Source: Dryomyza anilis (taxonomy: Eukaryota > Arthropoda > Insecta > Diptera > Dryomyzidae). Taken from it: a stretch of DNA of 64,000 nucleotides. The stretch is from positions 55,418,604 through 55,482,603 of the forward strand of contig OX638131.1 in assembly GCA_951804985.1 (NCBI GenBank), read 5' to 3'. Positions 34,617 to 45,365 of this stretch are shown one piece after another. The translations under genes and the position numbers were made by a program. Positions within the stretch are counted from its first letter, which is position 1. Every line of letters starts with the position of its first letter. The notes beneath the pieces were generated by a model. That model had not been told where the DNA came from, searched no databases, and saw only the letters and a program-made list of their open reading frames with translations.

Positions 34617-36591
34617 TATTTTATATCTTAAGTATTATTTTACCACTTTATTATCTGAAATGATAAAGATAACCAAAAAACGCATAAACAAAAAATCTGG
34701 CAATGTTGTAAAACTGCATTCGAATTTCGAACAAAATTCCGGAGGAATTGTTTTCCAAGGAGATGCCGATACCAAAAAATTTTACCTGGGAACAAAAAAT
34801 TCCGAGGGAATAGAATATTCCCCAAGTGTTCATAAACGCATTTTCATTTAAAGAAGACAAAGCTAAATTTTAAATCAAAAAGATATACTTAAACAAGACC
34901 ACGGATATTTTAATGAGCACCAAAATTCTGGACGCCACAAAATTTAAATAAGAACGGCTACCCGCCTTCAAATAGAGGGCGGGTAGCCGGCCTACGAACG
35001 CATGAGTTGGATGGATTACACCAGCCCAATACTATTTTTGCAAAGGATTCAACAATTTTATATAAAAATAAAAAAATATAGTAATATGGAGAAATTCTAA
35101 ATGTAAACGCTTCAATATAATTCATCAATTCTATATAAAATAAAAAAAATATAGTACTATGGAAAAGTTTTAAAATGTAAATAATAAATGTAAATGCAAT
35201 TTTTCTTTTAATAGTAGTGACTTAATTTAATATACTAATGAATGCTATAAAATTTCAATAGCAATTTTATTAAAAACGTAACGTAATAGAAAAAAAACTG
35301 TGCATTTAAAATCAGCAACCGCGAATTATATAGAATAAATGTATGGCAAACATTTTTTTTTTCTCGTTTTGTTGAGTAGTGTTATATGTCCGAAATGTGG
35401 GCTGTCGAATAGGGGTAGGTGGCCGGTCGATTCGCAATTGGTTAATCCGTTAAAGGTCCGAACAGTCTTCGGAAGTCCAGCAGGGAAAGAGCAATTATTG
35501 GTCCGTATAGTGTTTTTAAATATTCATAAATTTCTGTCGTTTACTTGGCCGATAAATAAACATTAGACAAATAAATGCTGCATACAAATTGTACGTGGAA
35601 TCGAAAAAACAGTCTAATCGAAGTTTAACCGTTTCACACTTGATGACATCTATTGTGGTCAAGGATATATTTTAATGTAATAAGTTTAATTTTTATATAT
35701 TTTTTTTACTTACATTTTTGTTTATATTTGTTTATATTTATCTTTTCAAAATGTTGACAGTTTTCCTCGATTTTATATTTTTTGGTCTAATTTTTCAAAA
35801 TTTGGGAAAAGGCCAATAAAAATCATTCAACCAATTGTGAATTGCACAAAGAAAAACTGAAGAAAATGTTGAAATTTATTAAAAAAAAAATAATTAAAAA
35901 GAAAAACAAAAAATACCACATGATGCTGAATATAGCCCTAAAAATTACTAAAATAAAAAAGTGTTACCACAAGAACACGTTAAACCCCTTAAATTTTTTT
36001 TAAATATTCAAAAATTTCTGCCGTTTTCTGGTCCGATAAAAAACATCAGCAAAATAAATGCTGCATAAAAATTTTACGTCGCTAATAACTAATTTGTGTT
36101 TCATGCGAGAATTTTGGAATATTGTGAGAATAGTCGAATGAAAATATCTCGAACGAACTCGAGAATAGGACCCCTGTTACCTTACTTGGCCATCGACATA
36201 TCCCGATCATCTCAAATAATGACATGATCAGTTCATGATCATGGCCCTACTGAAATTTCTACTAGGAATGAAGAAAATAAGTCGTCAATAAATCGCAATG
36301 TAGCCCAATCTAAAAAATGTCATGTCTCCAGAAAAATTCCATGTTGCCCATAATGGCGATATATTGCCACATCTGTACATGATTAATCATTTGATTTCAT
36401 TCGTGAGCCATTCCAAAGAGCCTAACACATACGTGTAGGGGTATAAGTTTTTATATTTTGAAATATTCAAAATCTGTAAATAATGTAATAATGTAATCTG
36501 AGTTAAAATGATAAATGACGTTAATTATGTAAATGTGTTAATTATAATTAATTGAAATCAATTAGAATATTATACTTTCATTAGTTCTACG
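34617..36591. other. non-coding interval downstream of the chico exon
   Basis: No recognisable gene. It holds a strong hairpin (34955-34989), a pair of similar segments (35507-35600 and 35995-36082, sharing AAATAAATGCTGCATA), and A/T-rich filler. A plus frame at 35339-35566 (CPKCGLSNRGRWPVDSQLVN) has protein-like composition in part but no family I know. Confidence 0.5.
34955..34989. repeat. 12-bp perfect GC-rich hairpin
   Basis: CGGCTACCCGCC (34955-34966) and GGCGGGTAGCCG (34978-34989) form a perfect 12-bp stem with an 11-nt loop. It stands out from AT-rich surroundings. Its role is unknown; it may be the remaining end of a repeat. Confidence 0.8.
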
Positions 36592-36597
36592 TTTATT
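36592..36597 (-). promoter_or_regulatory. polyadenylation signal of chico/IRS
   Basis: AATAAA on the minus strand, 45 bp after the stop codon of the chico exon, within GTAAATAAAC. Confidence 0.5.
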
Positions 36598-36641
36598 TAC
36601 ACACTTATAATTATTTAGAATTCACATGTATATAAATTATT

Positions 36642-38304
36642 TTATGAACTATGAAAAAGTTTTGTCGGTATATTATTGGATGAATCACAATGCTCAAAAT
36701 TTATTTTGGCATATGTAAAAGTTGTCTGAGAATTATTAATTTTAGAAGGAGTACACAGCGTCAAAGACTCTCTTGAATTAACTGGTTTTGTTGGAAATTC
36801 CAAAGAATATTTTTTTTCAGATGAGCAATGCGGCAAATCTAAACTTGCATAACATAATTCTCTTTCAGTACTTAGAGAAGGTTGCCTTGATGTGTTTAAT
36901 AATTGATTTTTAGATGACACATTATCAACTGTTTTGCTGCCAACACAATACAGAGAGTCACTTATTGATATAGGACGATAAATCGAATTAGGCAAATCCA
37001 CGGTATTTGCAAAGTTCGGTCGATTAAGTGATGTATGAGAATATGGTTGTACCGCCGTTTTATTTACATTTTGTCTTTGAAATATTTTATTAGACTGCAA
37101 TGAACTATCACTTTTTATTTGTAAAATTTCGTATCCAGAATCATTGTTTTGCAATTTCTCAGGTATTTTTAGTGACAATTCCTGAATGTTTTTTTTTAAC
37201 GCAGATGCATTTAAATGGTCCGAATCAGTATCTAATATTTCAACTTCTGGCTCTGCAGTTTCACCATATAATGTATAATGGAAATTTGTATGTGATTTCA
37301 AGTTTTGGTCTTCAATTTTATCTTTATTCGTTATATGCAATGTACTCTCTTTATTATTATTATTTACTGAAACAACAGATTGGTTATTTTCATTAATTTT
37401 CGAACCGTGCATTAATTCAAAGTTTTGTGCTTTTTCATTCGTCTCTTCATCTGTGAACAAACAAGTATTTGGATCAAGTGATTCACTGATATTATAATTT
37501 TTTGAATTGTATTTGTCTTGCAAAAGATCAACTGTAGCATGACTGCAGAATTCGGGATTATCATTAATTTCATGAGAAATTATGGCAGTGTTTTTATTTT
37601 CAAATAATATATTATCATTAAGACTTTTAGATGTCATCGAATTATATTCAATTTGCTTACTATAGTTACTATTTGTAATATTTGAAGTTGATACACAAAT
37701 TGGGTTTGGGATATGACTAACCGGTTTCATTTCCAAATAACCATTATCAGCATTTTTTGATTTTTTCAATGAAGTATAATTGTTACTAGAAATGCCTGTT
37801 TTTGCAAAACTGTTTGATATTAGTGTTTTGTAATTCTCCATTTCATCCATATTTGATACTGGCACACTCATAGAAATTGGAAAAACTTTGGCGGATGACG
37901 TTGTAAAAGTTCGATGAATATTCGGATTTTTGGAAAAATCTATTTCCATTAAATCACCCATACGATCCCCAGAAGTTTGGCTTCTATGAATTAAAAGAGG
38001 TGCACTTGTTGACTTTTTATCTCGATTACATTTTAAATTTAATCCTTGGACATTTACAGCAGTTTCTGTTAAATTTTGTATGTTAATATTACTACCATTT
38101 GAGTTGGGTTCGATTGAAGATTTGTAATTCAGTAAGCTCCTTTGCAAATCGCAATGAGGAACTTTTGCTCTGGATCCAACGGAAAAAGCTCTTACTCTTG
38201 ACGTAGTTTGATCTGTTTCTGACATACTCAAACGAATTTTTAATCTGTTATGTTCTAAACGGCTACCAATAGAATAAGTACGAGTCGGCCGTTCATAAGT
38301 CGAT
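36642..38304 (-). CDS. chico: insulin receptor substrate (chico), last coding exon
   Basis: The IRS adaptor docks on the activated insulin receptor and, once phosphorylated on Tyr, recruits PI3-kinase and Grb2/Drk at the membrane. This exon (about 554 codons) follows a 3' splice site (TTGTTTTCTTTTAG, ending at 38305). It begins with the stretch just after the PTB domain, RPTRTYSIGSRLEHN and RVRAFSVGSRAK, which is strongly IRS-like. GDRMGDLMEIDFS is another IRS block. Two PI3-kinase-type YxxM sites are visible, YLEM (about residue 190 of the exon) and YNSM (about 221), plus C-terminal YAKI. The PH and PTB exons are not in the window, so the upstream intron should exceed 25 kb. The frame is clean and ends at TAA 36642-36644. 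Confidence 0.85.
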
Positions 38305-38690
38305 CTAAAAGAAAACAACACAAATATATTATATAAATAATATTAAAATAAAAATGTTGATTTAGTAATTAATATATTATTATCTTTATATACACTTGTG
38401 TGCATAAAAATAGTAGTGGACACCTATAAATTATATTATGTATTTTTATTGCAACACTATAAAAAATTATTGTAATATTACTACTATAAAGGTTGTTAAT
38501 TTCACGCTTTTTTTGGTAATATGATAAAATTAGTATAGCAAAAACAATTGAAAAGGATGTTTTTGAAATGTACGCAATAAGAACATAGTGTATTTTTAAA
38601 GAATTCATAAAATTCGCGTGATTTTCATCGCTACTTTAGTAGAATTTTTACAAAATGCTGAAAGTAGCGTGCGTAATAAACTTCCACCTC
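38305..38690. other. AT-rich intron sequence
   Basis: It directly precedes the chico 3' splice site on the minus strand. It is AT-rich with no coding signal. Confidence 0.6.
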
Positions 38691-39750
38691 TTAAACTATC
38701 TGGGTTATAACGCATTGCTCAGTGACTGCCAATATTGTTCCGTAGACCGCCAATATGGTTTCCGTAGATACACGGGTGTCTTGATGGTAGCCCTCTACGA
38801 AATGAGAAACAAAGAAGAGCAATGTCGTTGATCTTGATATTTCCAAGGCGTTTGATCGAGTGTGCATGAGGCCTTCGTATCAAAACTAGTTGCATATGGT
38901 GTCGGTAATTCTTTTACTCGATGGATATCGAGTTTTCTTCAGGGTCGCTCAATACGAATTGCGATGGATGGTGTTCTCTCAGGACAACATTCCATCAATT
39001 CTGGAGTTCCGCAGGGTTTCGTAATATCCTTCTTCCTATTTCTGGTATTTCTCAATGACCATTTGTCATCGACCCAGAACCCAATCCATTCCTTTTCAGA
39101 TGAAATTCACATTTGTCATTCGTTCAACAAGCGCCCAAACCTTTTGGATATTGAGTATAAAAGACGCAGACTCAATAAAAACCTTAAAACAATATCCGAG
39201 TGATGTCTAGCAAATAGAGTGGATTTTATTGCAAGCAAGACCCAAAGTTGTCTATTATCTCACAAAAGAATGGATTCACACCACCCTCCCCCAACATGGG
39301 CTCTTTTAATATTGCGCAGTCAGCGTTCTGGGCATATCAATTCAATTTGCCCTCCGTTAAAATGATCACATATTCAACGTGTCGAAAGAAGCGGCCTAAT
39401 GTCTCGGGTTTCTGAAACGGTGTAAGACATACTTCACTCCTCCTGACTTATACACTGTTTACATTATCTATATACGGCCTAAGGTTGTGTTTTCTCTCGT
39501 TCTACTCGGGCATCGAACCTAGCCCGCCCCTTCGTAGTCCACACGGCTCTCAAGAGAACCACGCATTACAGAGTAAATTGTTCTTCAGACGCACGATACG
39601 ATGGTGGATATTGGCAAATTCAAAACAAACATCCACCGACATTTCCACTCCCTCCATTTTCACTCCCTCCTTTAACCTACAATCATTTCTTCGATCAATT
39701 TCCACCTGCGGCGCTTTTACAAAATACAACCGTGGATCGCAGTGAGAATA
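38691..39750 (+). mobile_element. non-LTR retrotransposon fragment (Jockey/CR1-type RT)
   Basis: The 5' part reads DRQYGFRR, then after frame changes FVSKLVAYGVGNSFTRWISS, FLQGRSIRIAMDGVLSGQHS and INSGVPQGFVISFFLF (motif B). The catalytic box is HSFSDEIHIC, where F-A-D-D is expected, so it is mutated. The 3' part shows the C-terminal tail in broken frames to about 39745. It is truncated at both ends, and no target duplication was found. It lies in what should be the chico intron, in the opposite orientation. Confidence 0.7.
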
Positions 39751-39861
39751 AAAACATATATTAAAAAATTATATTAAAATAATCTCGCTATTATTGGGAA
39801 AAAACTTTCGACTGCGACGCTTTCAAACCAACATAAATAAATCAAATTATTAATACGAAAA

Positions 39862-40170
39862 GGAGCGGTAGCTCAGTGGTTAGTGCGTTGGACTGCGAGC
39901 CGAAAGGTCCCCGGTTCAATCCTGGACTGGGGCTAAAAATATCTTTTCATAGAAAACATTTTTCTATACCGCGCTACCTCTCGGCAGTAAATGGCAAACC
40001 TACGAGAGTAAAATATTGCCTATGAAAAGCTCTCACCCGCCGTTCGGATTCGACAATAAACTGTAGGTCCCACCACTTTGAGTACAAATAAAACACGCAC
40101 AGCTCAAAATGGTGAGAGAGCTGGGCCTAAGTTTTTATAGGACTGTAGTGCCAAACTATTATTATTATTT
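39862..40170 (+). mobile_element. tRNA-derived SINE, full length
   Basis: The head (39862-39934) has a tRNA-like A box (TAGCTCAGTGGTTA, 39869-39882) and B box (GGTTCAATCCT, 39913-39923), a promoter for RNA polymerase III. An unrelated body of about 225 bp and a 3' (ATT)n tail follow. The unit is flanked by the perfect 9-bp repeat ATACGAAAA (39853-39861 and 40171-40179). A 5'-truncated copy lies at 52839-53072. The 5' GGAGCGG does not pair with the region after the T arm, so this is not a working tRNA gene. Confidence 0.9.
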
Positions 40171-40186
40171 ATACGAAAATATATAA

Positions 40187-40440
40187 TTTGATCCACTTAA
40201 TAAGAGTAAGTAAGCAATGTGTTAGAAAGAGACGGAAGATAGTGATTCGAAAGTAGTCGAGTGCATCTCGTGTGTTTTAAATGTCAAGTTAAATCGTGGA
40301 CATGCAGCAGTTGTTAGAATTTATAATTAGTAAAGTTTTTAGTTAAATTACATAAATAAAATTAATTGTTGTAGTTTAAACCACAATCCAAATATACGAA
40401 CTTTTAGAACAATTATCAGTAGACTGAATTATCGTAACAT
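40187..40440 (+). repeat. gypsy LTR-like segment (family C), left side
   Basis: It shares TTAATAAGAGT, AGCAATGTGTTAGAAAGAGA, GTCGAGTGCATCTCGTGTG and TAAATCGTGGACAT with 52350-52690. It lies just before a gag-like start at 40471. With the matching segment at 52.4-52.7 kb, it brackets the BEL/Pao element 2 insertion. Confidence 0.65.
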
Positions 40441-40470
40441 TGTTTTTAGAAGTGGGATTGTGATACAAAA

Positions 40471-40689
40471 TGATTAAATTTGAACAACTTAAAGTTGACC
40501 AGCTAAAAAAAGTAGACTACAGAAGCGTCTAATAGAGAAATTGGAGGTCCAAGGCATTGATCTCGCGATGCATCTGTTTGAAGTAGAAAAATCTGGATAC
40601 TGAGCAAAAGGTACAGTCCCAAAGTTTTGTTATGAGCCATACAACAACAGCTTCCAGAAAATTCAAACAAAATTGATATATTGTTAAAT
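40471..40689 (+). pseudogene. gypsy family C gag N-terminus, SAP-like
   Basis: The plus strand reads MIKFEQLKVDQLKKVDYRSV from ATG 40471. Allowing frame changes it continues as EVEKS and SHTTTASRKFKQN. The short Leu-spaced helical start resembles the SAP-like N-terminus found in some gypsy gags. It ends abruptly at 40690, where the BEL/Pao LTR begins. The presumed remainder (zinc knuckle) is at 51326. Confidence 0.45.
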
Positions 40690-40918
40690 TGTTCGAGCAC
40701 AATTATTCATATATTATTTAATTTTTGATTATATAGAATCATAAATATAATTACAACGCCCTGTATTTTTTTTTATTTCGATTAAAAACAGTTTTAGAAC
40801 AAATTGAGCTTAAGACAATAAATGCGCGTAAACTCTAAATAAACGCTCTCTTTTTCGATCTTCACTATCGTGTTCTCATTATTTTTTGGTTTCATAAACG
40901 AACTAGTTAGTTCATACA
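40690..40918 (+). repeat. 5' LTR of BEL/Pao element 2
   Basis: 229 bp from TGTTCGAGCACAATTATTC to GTTAGTTCATACA, with an AATAAA (about 40840). Its start matches 50321-50356. Confidence 0.75.
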
Positions 40919-40921
40919 TTT

Positions 40922-40939
40922 TGGCGCCCAACGTGGGGC
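40922..40939 (+). promoter_or_regulatory. tRNA-Lys-type primer-binding site
   Basis: TGGCGCCCAACGTGGGGC lies 3 bp after the LTR. This is the well-known 18-nt complement to a tRNA-Lys 3' end used by many retroelements. Confidence 0.8.
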
Positions 40940-41329
40940 ACGATTTCCACTAGGATAATAAATATTTTAATTTTAATAAAAGACAAGACGTTTAATAGGA
41001 CATACGCGATCAACCGGAGGATTTGAGTTTAAGGAATGGTGGCAATATAAATAAGTATAGAAAACTCAACATGCAGATCTACATAGTCTCAGGACTACAA
41101 ATATATTTGGAACCGAGAAGGAATACTGCATAAAGCGCAGAAGGACAGAATATAGAAATAAACGATCAGGTATTTAAGCATTTTGAAAAATTTACAAGAA
41201 TCATAAAAAAAACAATAAATACAATTATTAAATTATTGTTGCTTTCTCATCTGCTTAAATTTCGCACAACCCATAACTTTCATTTGATCTTTGATCACTG
41301 CACAAATTTCGTCTATGAAAAATTTTCGT

Positions 41330-41585
41330 TGCTCACCGAAATTCTCTGCAGTCGTCATTTCTTAATTCTCATCTACCTTCGATCTTCATCTCGTCGCTTA
41401 CTGGAAATATTCTGCACTCGTCATTTTTCGTCTTGTATCGATCTTCGTCTCATTGCTTACTGGAATTATTCTGCACTCGTCATTTTTCGTCTTGTATCGA
41501 TCTTCGCCTCATTGCGCACTTGAATTATTCTGCACTCGTCATTTTGCGTCTTCAATCGATCGTCGTCTCGTCACTCAATTCTTCT
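41330..41585 (+). repeat. 59-bp minisatellite in the BEL/Pao 2 leader
   Basis: About four units of roughly 59 bp (ATTCTGCACTCGTCATTTTT and a GTATCGATCTTCG block) lie between the primer-binding site and gag. The overlapping frames at 41236-41654 merely translate the repeat in shifting phases. Confidence 0.85.
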
Positions 41586-41631
41586 GAAATCGTAAATTTC
41601 TTCATCTCTCTTCGATTTCGTCTCTCATTTA

Positions 41632-41930
41632 ATATGGCAGATTTAGAGTTATAAACAGCCTAATGTAGAACTTGAATGCAGATTATGGTTACTTGAAGCA
41701 TATTTTAAACAAATTCTATCACTTCAGTCAGACATAGAGATCTTCAATCCAAAAGGTTCTAATAGAGCTGATTTAGAGGACTTGAGTATAAAAACAAAAG
41801 CTAAAATTATCGAATTATTAGGAGACAATTACAAGCGATCTCATTTAGAATATTCCTTTATAGGTCCTGCAAATTTTTTCATTTCATTATGTCTATGGAT
41901 ACAATTTTTGTTAAATACCTTAAAACTAAA
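41632..41930 (+). pseudogene. BEL/Pao 2 gag N-terminus
   Basis: After ATG 41632 and an early stop, a plus frame reads ECRLWLLEAYFKQILSLQSD, FNPKGSNRADLEDLSIKTKA and KIIELLGD. This resembles the helical BEL/Pao gag start. Coding sense is lost at about 41930, where the Jockey-like insertion begins. Gag resumes near 46030. Confidence 0.55.
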
Positions 41931-43120
41931 CTAAGAATAAATTATATCTATTACATTTTTAAACAAATCCTTACTAATAGAAAAATCAATTATATGATCA
42001 TTAGCTATTTTATTGAATTCAATTGAGGCACGATTTATAGGCTCGTTAATGACATAATTTGATCTATGACAAGGAAAATTAAACATATTAAAATTTCGTG
42101 AACATCTCAAAGTAGCATTAAAGTTAATAAGTTCCAATAAGAAGGGACAATCAACATTACCACAAATAACATCATAAACAAATAATAGAGACAATGCAAT
42201 TCTTGAATTATGAAGGGATTTTAAATTCATTAGCAAACATCGAGCATTATAGGAGGGAACTGGATCCTCAAAATTCATGTCTTGCAAAGCAAATTTTATA
42301 AAGACCTTTTGAATTCGTTTCGAACGATTTGAATGAACAAAATGAAAAGTATTCCAAATAAAGCGTATTCCAACTTTGATATCACCAATGACATAAAAAG
42401 TAATTTACGTGTATACGGATTAGTAAAAACAGAACCATTGCGTTGAATAAATCCAAGTAGTGCGTACGCTTTAGGGATAATGTAAATAAAATGACTTATA
42501 AAAGAAAAATCAGACACAAACAAAACTCCCAAATCTAAAATTTGATTTAGAGATTTTAAAGCAGTATTGGCAACAAAATAAAAAGTATGAACATTATTAT
42601 AAGACTTTAAATAGGAAACGTGAAAACATTTATCTAAATTGATAGCAAAAAATTTGTTTGACACCAACTTGAGACATTGTTTGAATCAGATTGCAATAAA
42701 GACGAATCCAAAACGAATTTAAAAAAAAATTTAAATCATCAGCATAAAAAGGAAAATTCGAAAAAACAAAAAAGCTTCCGATATAATTAATGAATAAAAT
42801 GAACAAAAGTGGTCCAAGTATGCTACCTTGTGGAACACCCCATGTAGTTATATATGGCTGAGATAAAATATTGTCAATTTCAACAAAACAATATCTATTA
42901 CTAAGATAAGATTTACGCCAATTCAAGAAATCAGAATAAAATCGTTTCAAATAACTTCGATACATTCGATAGTTTTGAAATTGGTCTATAATTTAAGACA
43001 TCATTTTTATTTCCACCTTTGTGCATTAGTGTAATATAAGCGATTTTCCATAAGCAACCTTCACATAAAGATTTATTAAAGACATACATTCAAATAGATT
43101 AAACACAACTTTTTAATAAA
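41931..43120 (-). pseudogene. reverse transcriptase and C-terminus of the Jockey-like element
   Basis: The frame at 42630-42965 has YLSNRYCFVEIDNILSQPYI, GVPQGSILGPLLFILFIN (motif B) and FPFYADDLNFF (intact motif C). The frame at 42296-42667 continues with QILDLGVLFVSDFSFISHF, and the frame at 41931-42287 holds the C-terminal block DPVPSYNARCLLMNLKSLHN and CPFLLELINFNATLRCSRNF. Two frame changes are needed, so it is inactive. Motif A is missing or unreadable. Confidence 0.75.
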
Positions 43121-43516
43121 TAAGTTTAAAAACAATTTCCATGAATTTTTCAAGTCATTTATACCACATATAATATCATCTTCAGATAAAATTAAAGAAC
43201 CAAAATTAATTGAAGATTCAATATTATTGGTTACAATTGCACTAAGATAGGTTAATTAACCGGTAAAGGTTGTTAATCGAATCGATAAAAATTGTTAAAA
43301 TTAATTTTGAAATGTTTAACCTTAAAAATAGTTAAACTAATCGTAAGAATTGTAGCATATAAATTTAACCACCAAAATGGTATGACTAAACTCTAGAATT
43401 GTAAAGTTACTATTCTCTACCACCAAAATAGTAAAACTAACCAAGTAAAATTGTAACTTTACTATTTTTCTCGGTAATTTTATATTAATGAAAAGAGTTA
43501 TGGCAACTCTAGATGC

Positions 43517-43555
43517 TTTGAGCAAAGTGAGACGTGTTGTCTCACTTTGCTCAAA
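43517..43555. repeat. 17-bp perfect hairpin unique to copy A
   Basis: TTTGAGCAAAGTGAGAC and its exact reverse complement (43539-43555) are separated by GTGTT. Copy B has only the first half at this point. Confidence 0.9.
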
Positions 43556-43644
43556 CGTGTTGTTCGTTGATATTCACTTGAAAATTTATCGTGGACCGGT
43601 GCAGGTGCGTAAGCCGCAAACGTTGATTTAATAAATAAAGTTAA

Positions 43645-44053
43645 ATGTGTTATATCAATAGAAATATGTTTTCGCTAAATGTGTTGAGTGGTCTGCGGGA
43701 AGAGGATCTGAATAATCCTAATCCAGAAGAGACTCATTTTTGCCAACTGATTTTGGAGTGGGAATTTGCTCATAAAATCAGCGAATTTAAAGGCAAAAGG
43801 TGCATTAGAATTGTTTTTTTTTATTTCATTTTGTGCCATTCCCGCGCAAGGAATAACGCTAAACAACTTACAATATTTAACGGAGGTTGACCTTGCCGAT
43901 CTGTTTAAATCCGATTCTGCGAGAGCAGAATTCCGCCACCACTTCTTAACCTGGAGGAAAGCAAACGTATGTATTGTGAAGCCTCAGTGTGCCATGCTTT
44001 TACTTTTCAGCAAATCGTTCCTTTTGAACATTTCATTGAAAAGCGCAATATAA
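43645..44053 (+). pseudogene. SAM-domain-like peptide, copy A
   Basis: Two overlapping frames together give a SAM-like pattern. The first, MFSLNVLSGLREEDLNNPNP then CQLILEWEFAHKISEFK, has the W and helix 1. The second, GITLNNLQYLTEVDLADLFK then SARAEFRHHFLTWRKA, has the LTE-DL block and the final basic helix. A T-rich stretch (about 43812-43850) with a one-base shift joins them. SAM domains mediate self-association or protein pairing and occur at the N-terminus of several insect proteins, so this may be a captured fragment. Copy B keeps the same residues with about nine differences, which suggests recent constraint or recent amplification. Confidence 0.45.
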
Positions 44054-44164
44054 TTTATATTTTTGTATATGTGTTTATAAAATAAAAATAATATATTTCT
44101 TAAAAAACCAAAGTTTTTTGTTATAGTAAATTAACCATAAATGTAACCATAACATGAACAATTT

Positions 44165-44420
44165 TGAATGGTAAAAAAAGTAAATAGAAAAATGGTAAAT
44201 AAACTATTTTTAATGGTAAAAAAACTTTTTTTCATGGTAAAAAAAACTGTTTTTCATGGTAAAAAAACTATTTTTCATGGTAAAAAAATTATTTTTAATG
44301 GTAAACAAAATATTTTTCATGGTAAAAAAACTATTTTTAGTGGTAAATAATTTATTTTACATGGTACACGAACTATTATTCATGGTAGCATAACTTTTTT
44401 CATGGTAAACGAACTATTTT
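44165..44420 (+). repeat. 21-bp minisatellite, copy A
   Basis: About 12 units of ATGGTAAAAAAACTATTTTT type. The 60-codon Met-Val-Lys-Lys frame through it is a repeat artefact. Confidence 0.9.
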
Positions 44421-44555
44421 CACGAACTATAATTATAACAATTTCTAATTGGTTCGATTTATCAAGTTTTTCGGTTACTGTAATTTTAATCGTATTTTAC
44501 AGTTCGATTTACCAACCTTTTTCTTTGTGTGTGGACCAAAAGAGACTAAATCAGG

Positions 44556-45299
44556 TTAAAAGTTAGATTTGAAATAATCAGCAAAATGATTTACAGAATC
44601 AGAAACAGAATTTGAGACTTTATCATTATAAAACATTGATGTAGGAAAATTTGAGCAAGAATTTTTAGATTGGATAAAATGCCAAAATGATTTTGGATTA
44701 TCCTTAATATTGTCTTCAAAATTTAAAAGATATTGCTTATATAGAAATTTATTAAGAAAGTTTAATTCTCTCATGTAATGCATGTTTCTATTTTTAAAAA
44801 CAATGTTATTCGTAGCAATGAATTTGTTAAGGAATTTATTTCTCAAATTTTGTAATTTCTAAAACCCTTTGGTATACCATATTTCATATTGATTTTATTG
44901 GGCAATATTGGAATATTGTTTAAAAAAATGTCATTTAATTTACTACAAAACAAGAAATAACTACTAGTGGTATCATTATGAGCAAATAAACCATGCCAAT
45001 CAAAATTAGAAATAACTTTATTCAAAATTGCATTTTTTTTAAATTAAATTTTGATACAAATGAAACGGGGGTAATCTTTAAGAATTCATAAAATTTAATG
45101 AAATTAAAGCTACATGATGTTTGCCAGGGCATGACATCGTATTATTGCATTTAGTAAGTTGAAAATTTACTTTTTTACTTAAAAATATTAGATCTAGTAT
45201 TCTAAAAATGTTATTCACAAAAGAGTTAACTTGAATTAAATCAATACTAGCTATTGAATCAATTATGTAAATCTTATGAGAAGAATTTACATTGTTCAC
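44556..45299 (-). pseudogene. endonuclease end and linker of the Jockey-like element
   Basis: Minus frames at 45078-45299 (NSFVNNIFRILDLIFLSKK, then CPGKHHVALISLNF) fit the last endonuclease strands with the final His pair. Those at 44556-45025 (FIATNNIVFKNRN, YLLNFEDNIKDNPKSFWHFI) fit the linker that precedes RT in Jockey/CR1-type ORF2 proteins. Confidence 0.6.
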
Positions 45300-45365
45300 A
45301 GTTAAAAAGTATTCATCAGGTAAAAAAGACCATACAACTATACTAAACTCAAAATAAAAAGTCTT

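Larger units (their letters stand above)
43250..44529 (+). mobile_element. SAM-like-domain repeat, copy A (right end complete)
   Basis: It matches 54300-55335 over most of its length. Its right end, ACCAACCTTTTTCTTTGTG, is an imperfect reverse complement of the left end of copy B (CACACAGAAAAATAAGTTTG), so the full element probably has CACACA-type inverted termini. It contains a short protein region (43645-44053), then a 21-bp minisatellite (44165-44420). It lacks the first part present in copy B. Its class is unknown; no transposase is seen. It is nested in the Jockey-like element. Confidence 0.55.
41931..45365 (-). mobile_element. Jockey-like non-LTR retrotransposon, split
   Basis: Read on the minus strand: an endonuclease C-terminal part (45078-45299), a linker (44556-45025), an RT (42296-43120) and a C-terminal domain (41931-42287). 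It is interrupted between linker and RT by the SAM-like repeat (about 43250-44529). It lies in the gag of BEL/Pao element 2, in the opposite orientation. The ends are approximate; no target duplication was resolved. Confidence 0.7.

Noticed and set aside
37100..37396. 98-codon plus-strand frame
   Set aside because: It is antisense to the chico exon, which has the convincing coding content.
39862..39934. Functional tRNA gene
   Set aside because: The A and B boxes are good, but the acceptor stem does not pair and the sequence continues into a SINE body with a target duplication.
44168..44350. 60-codon Met-Val-Lys-Lys repeat frame; also considered as a CRISPR-like array
   Set aside because: The 21-bp units are directly adjacent without spacers and the genome is eukaryotic; this is a minisatellite.
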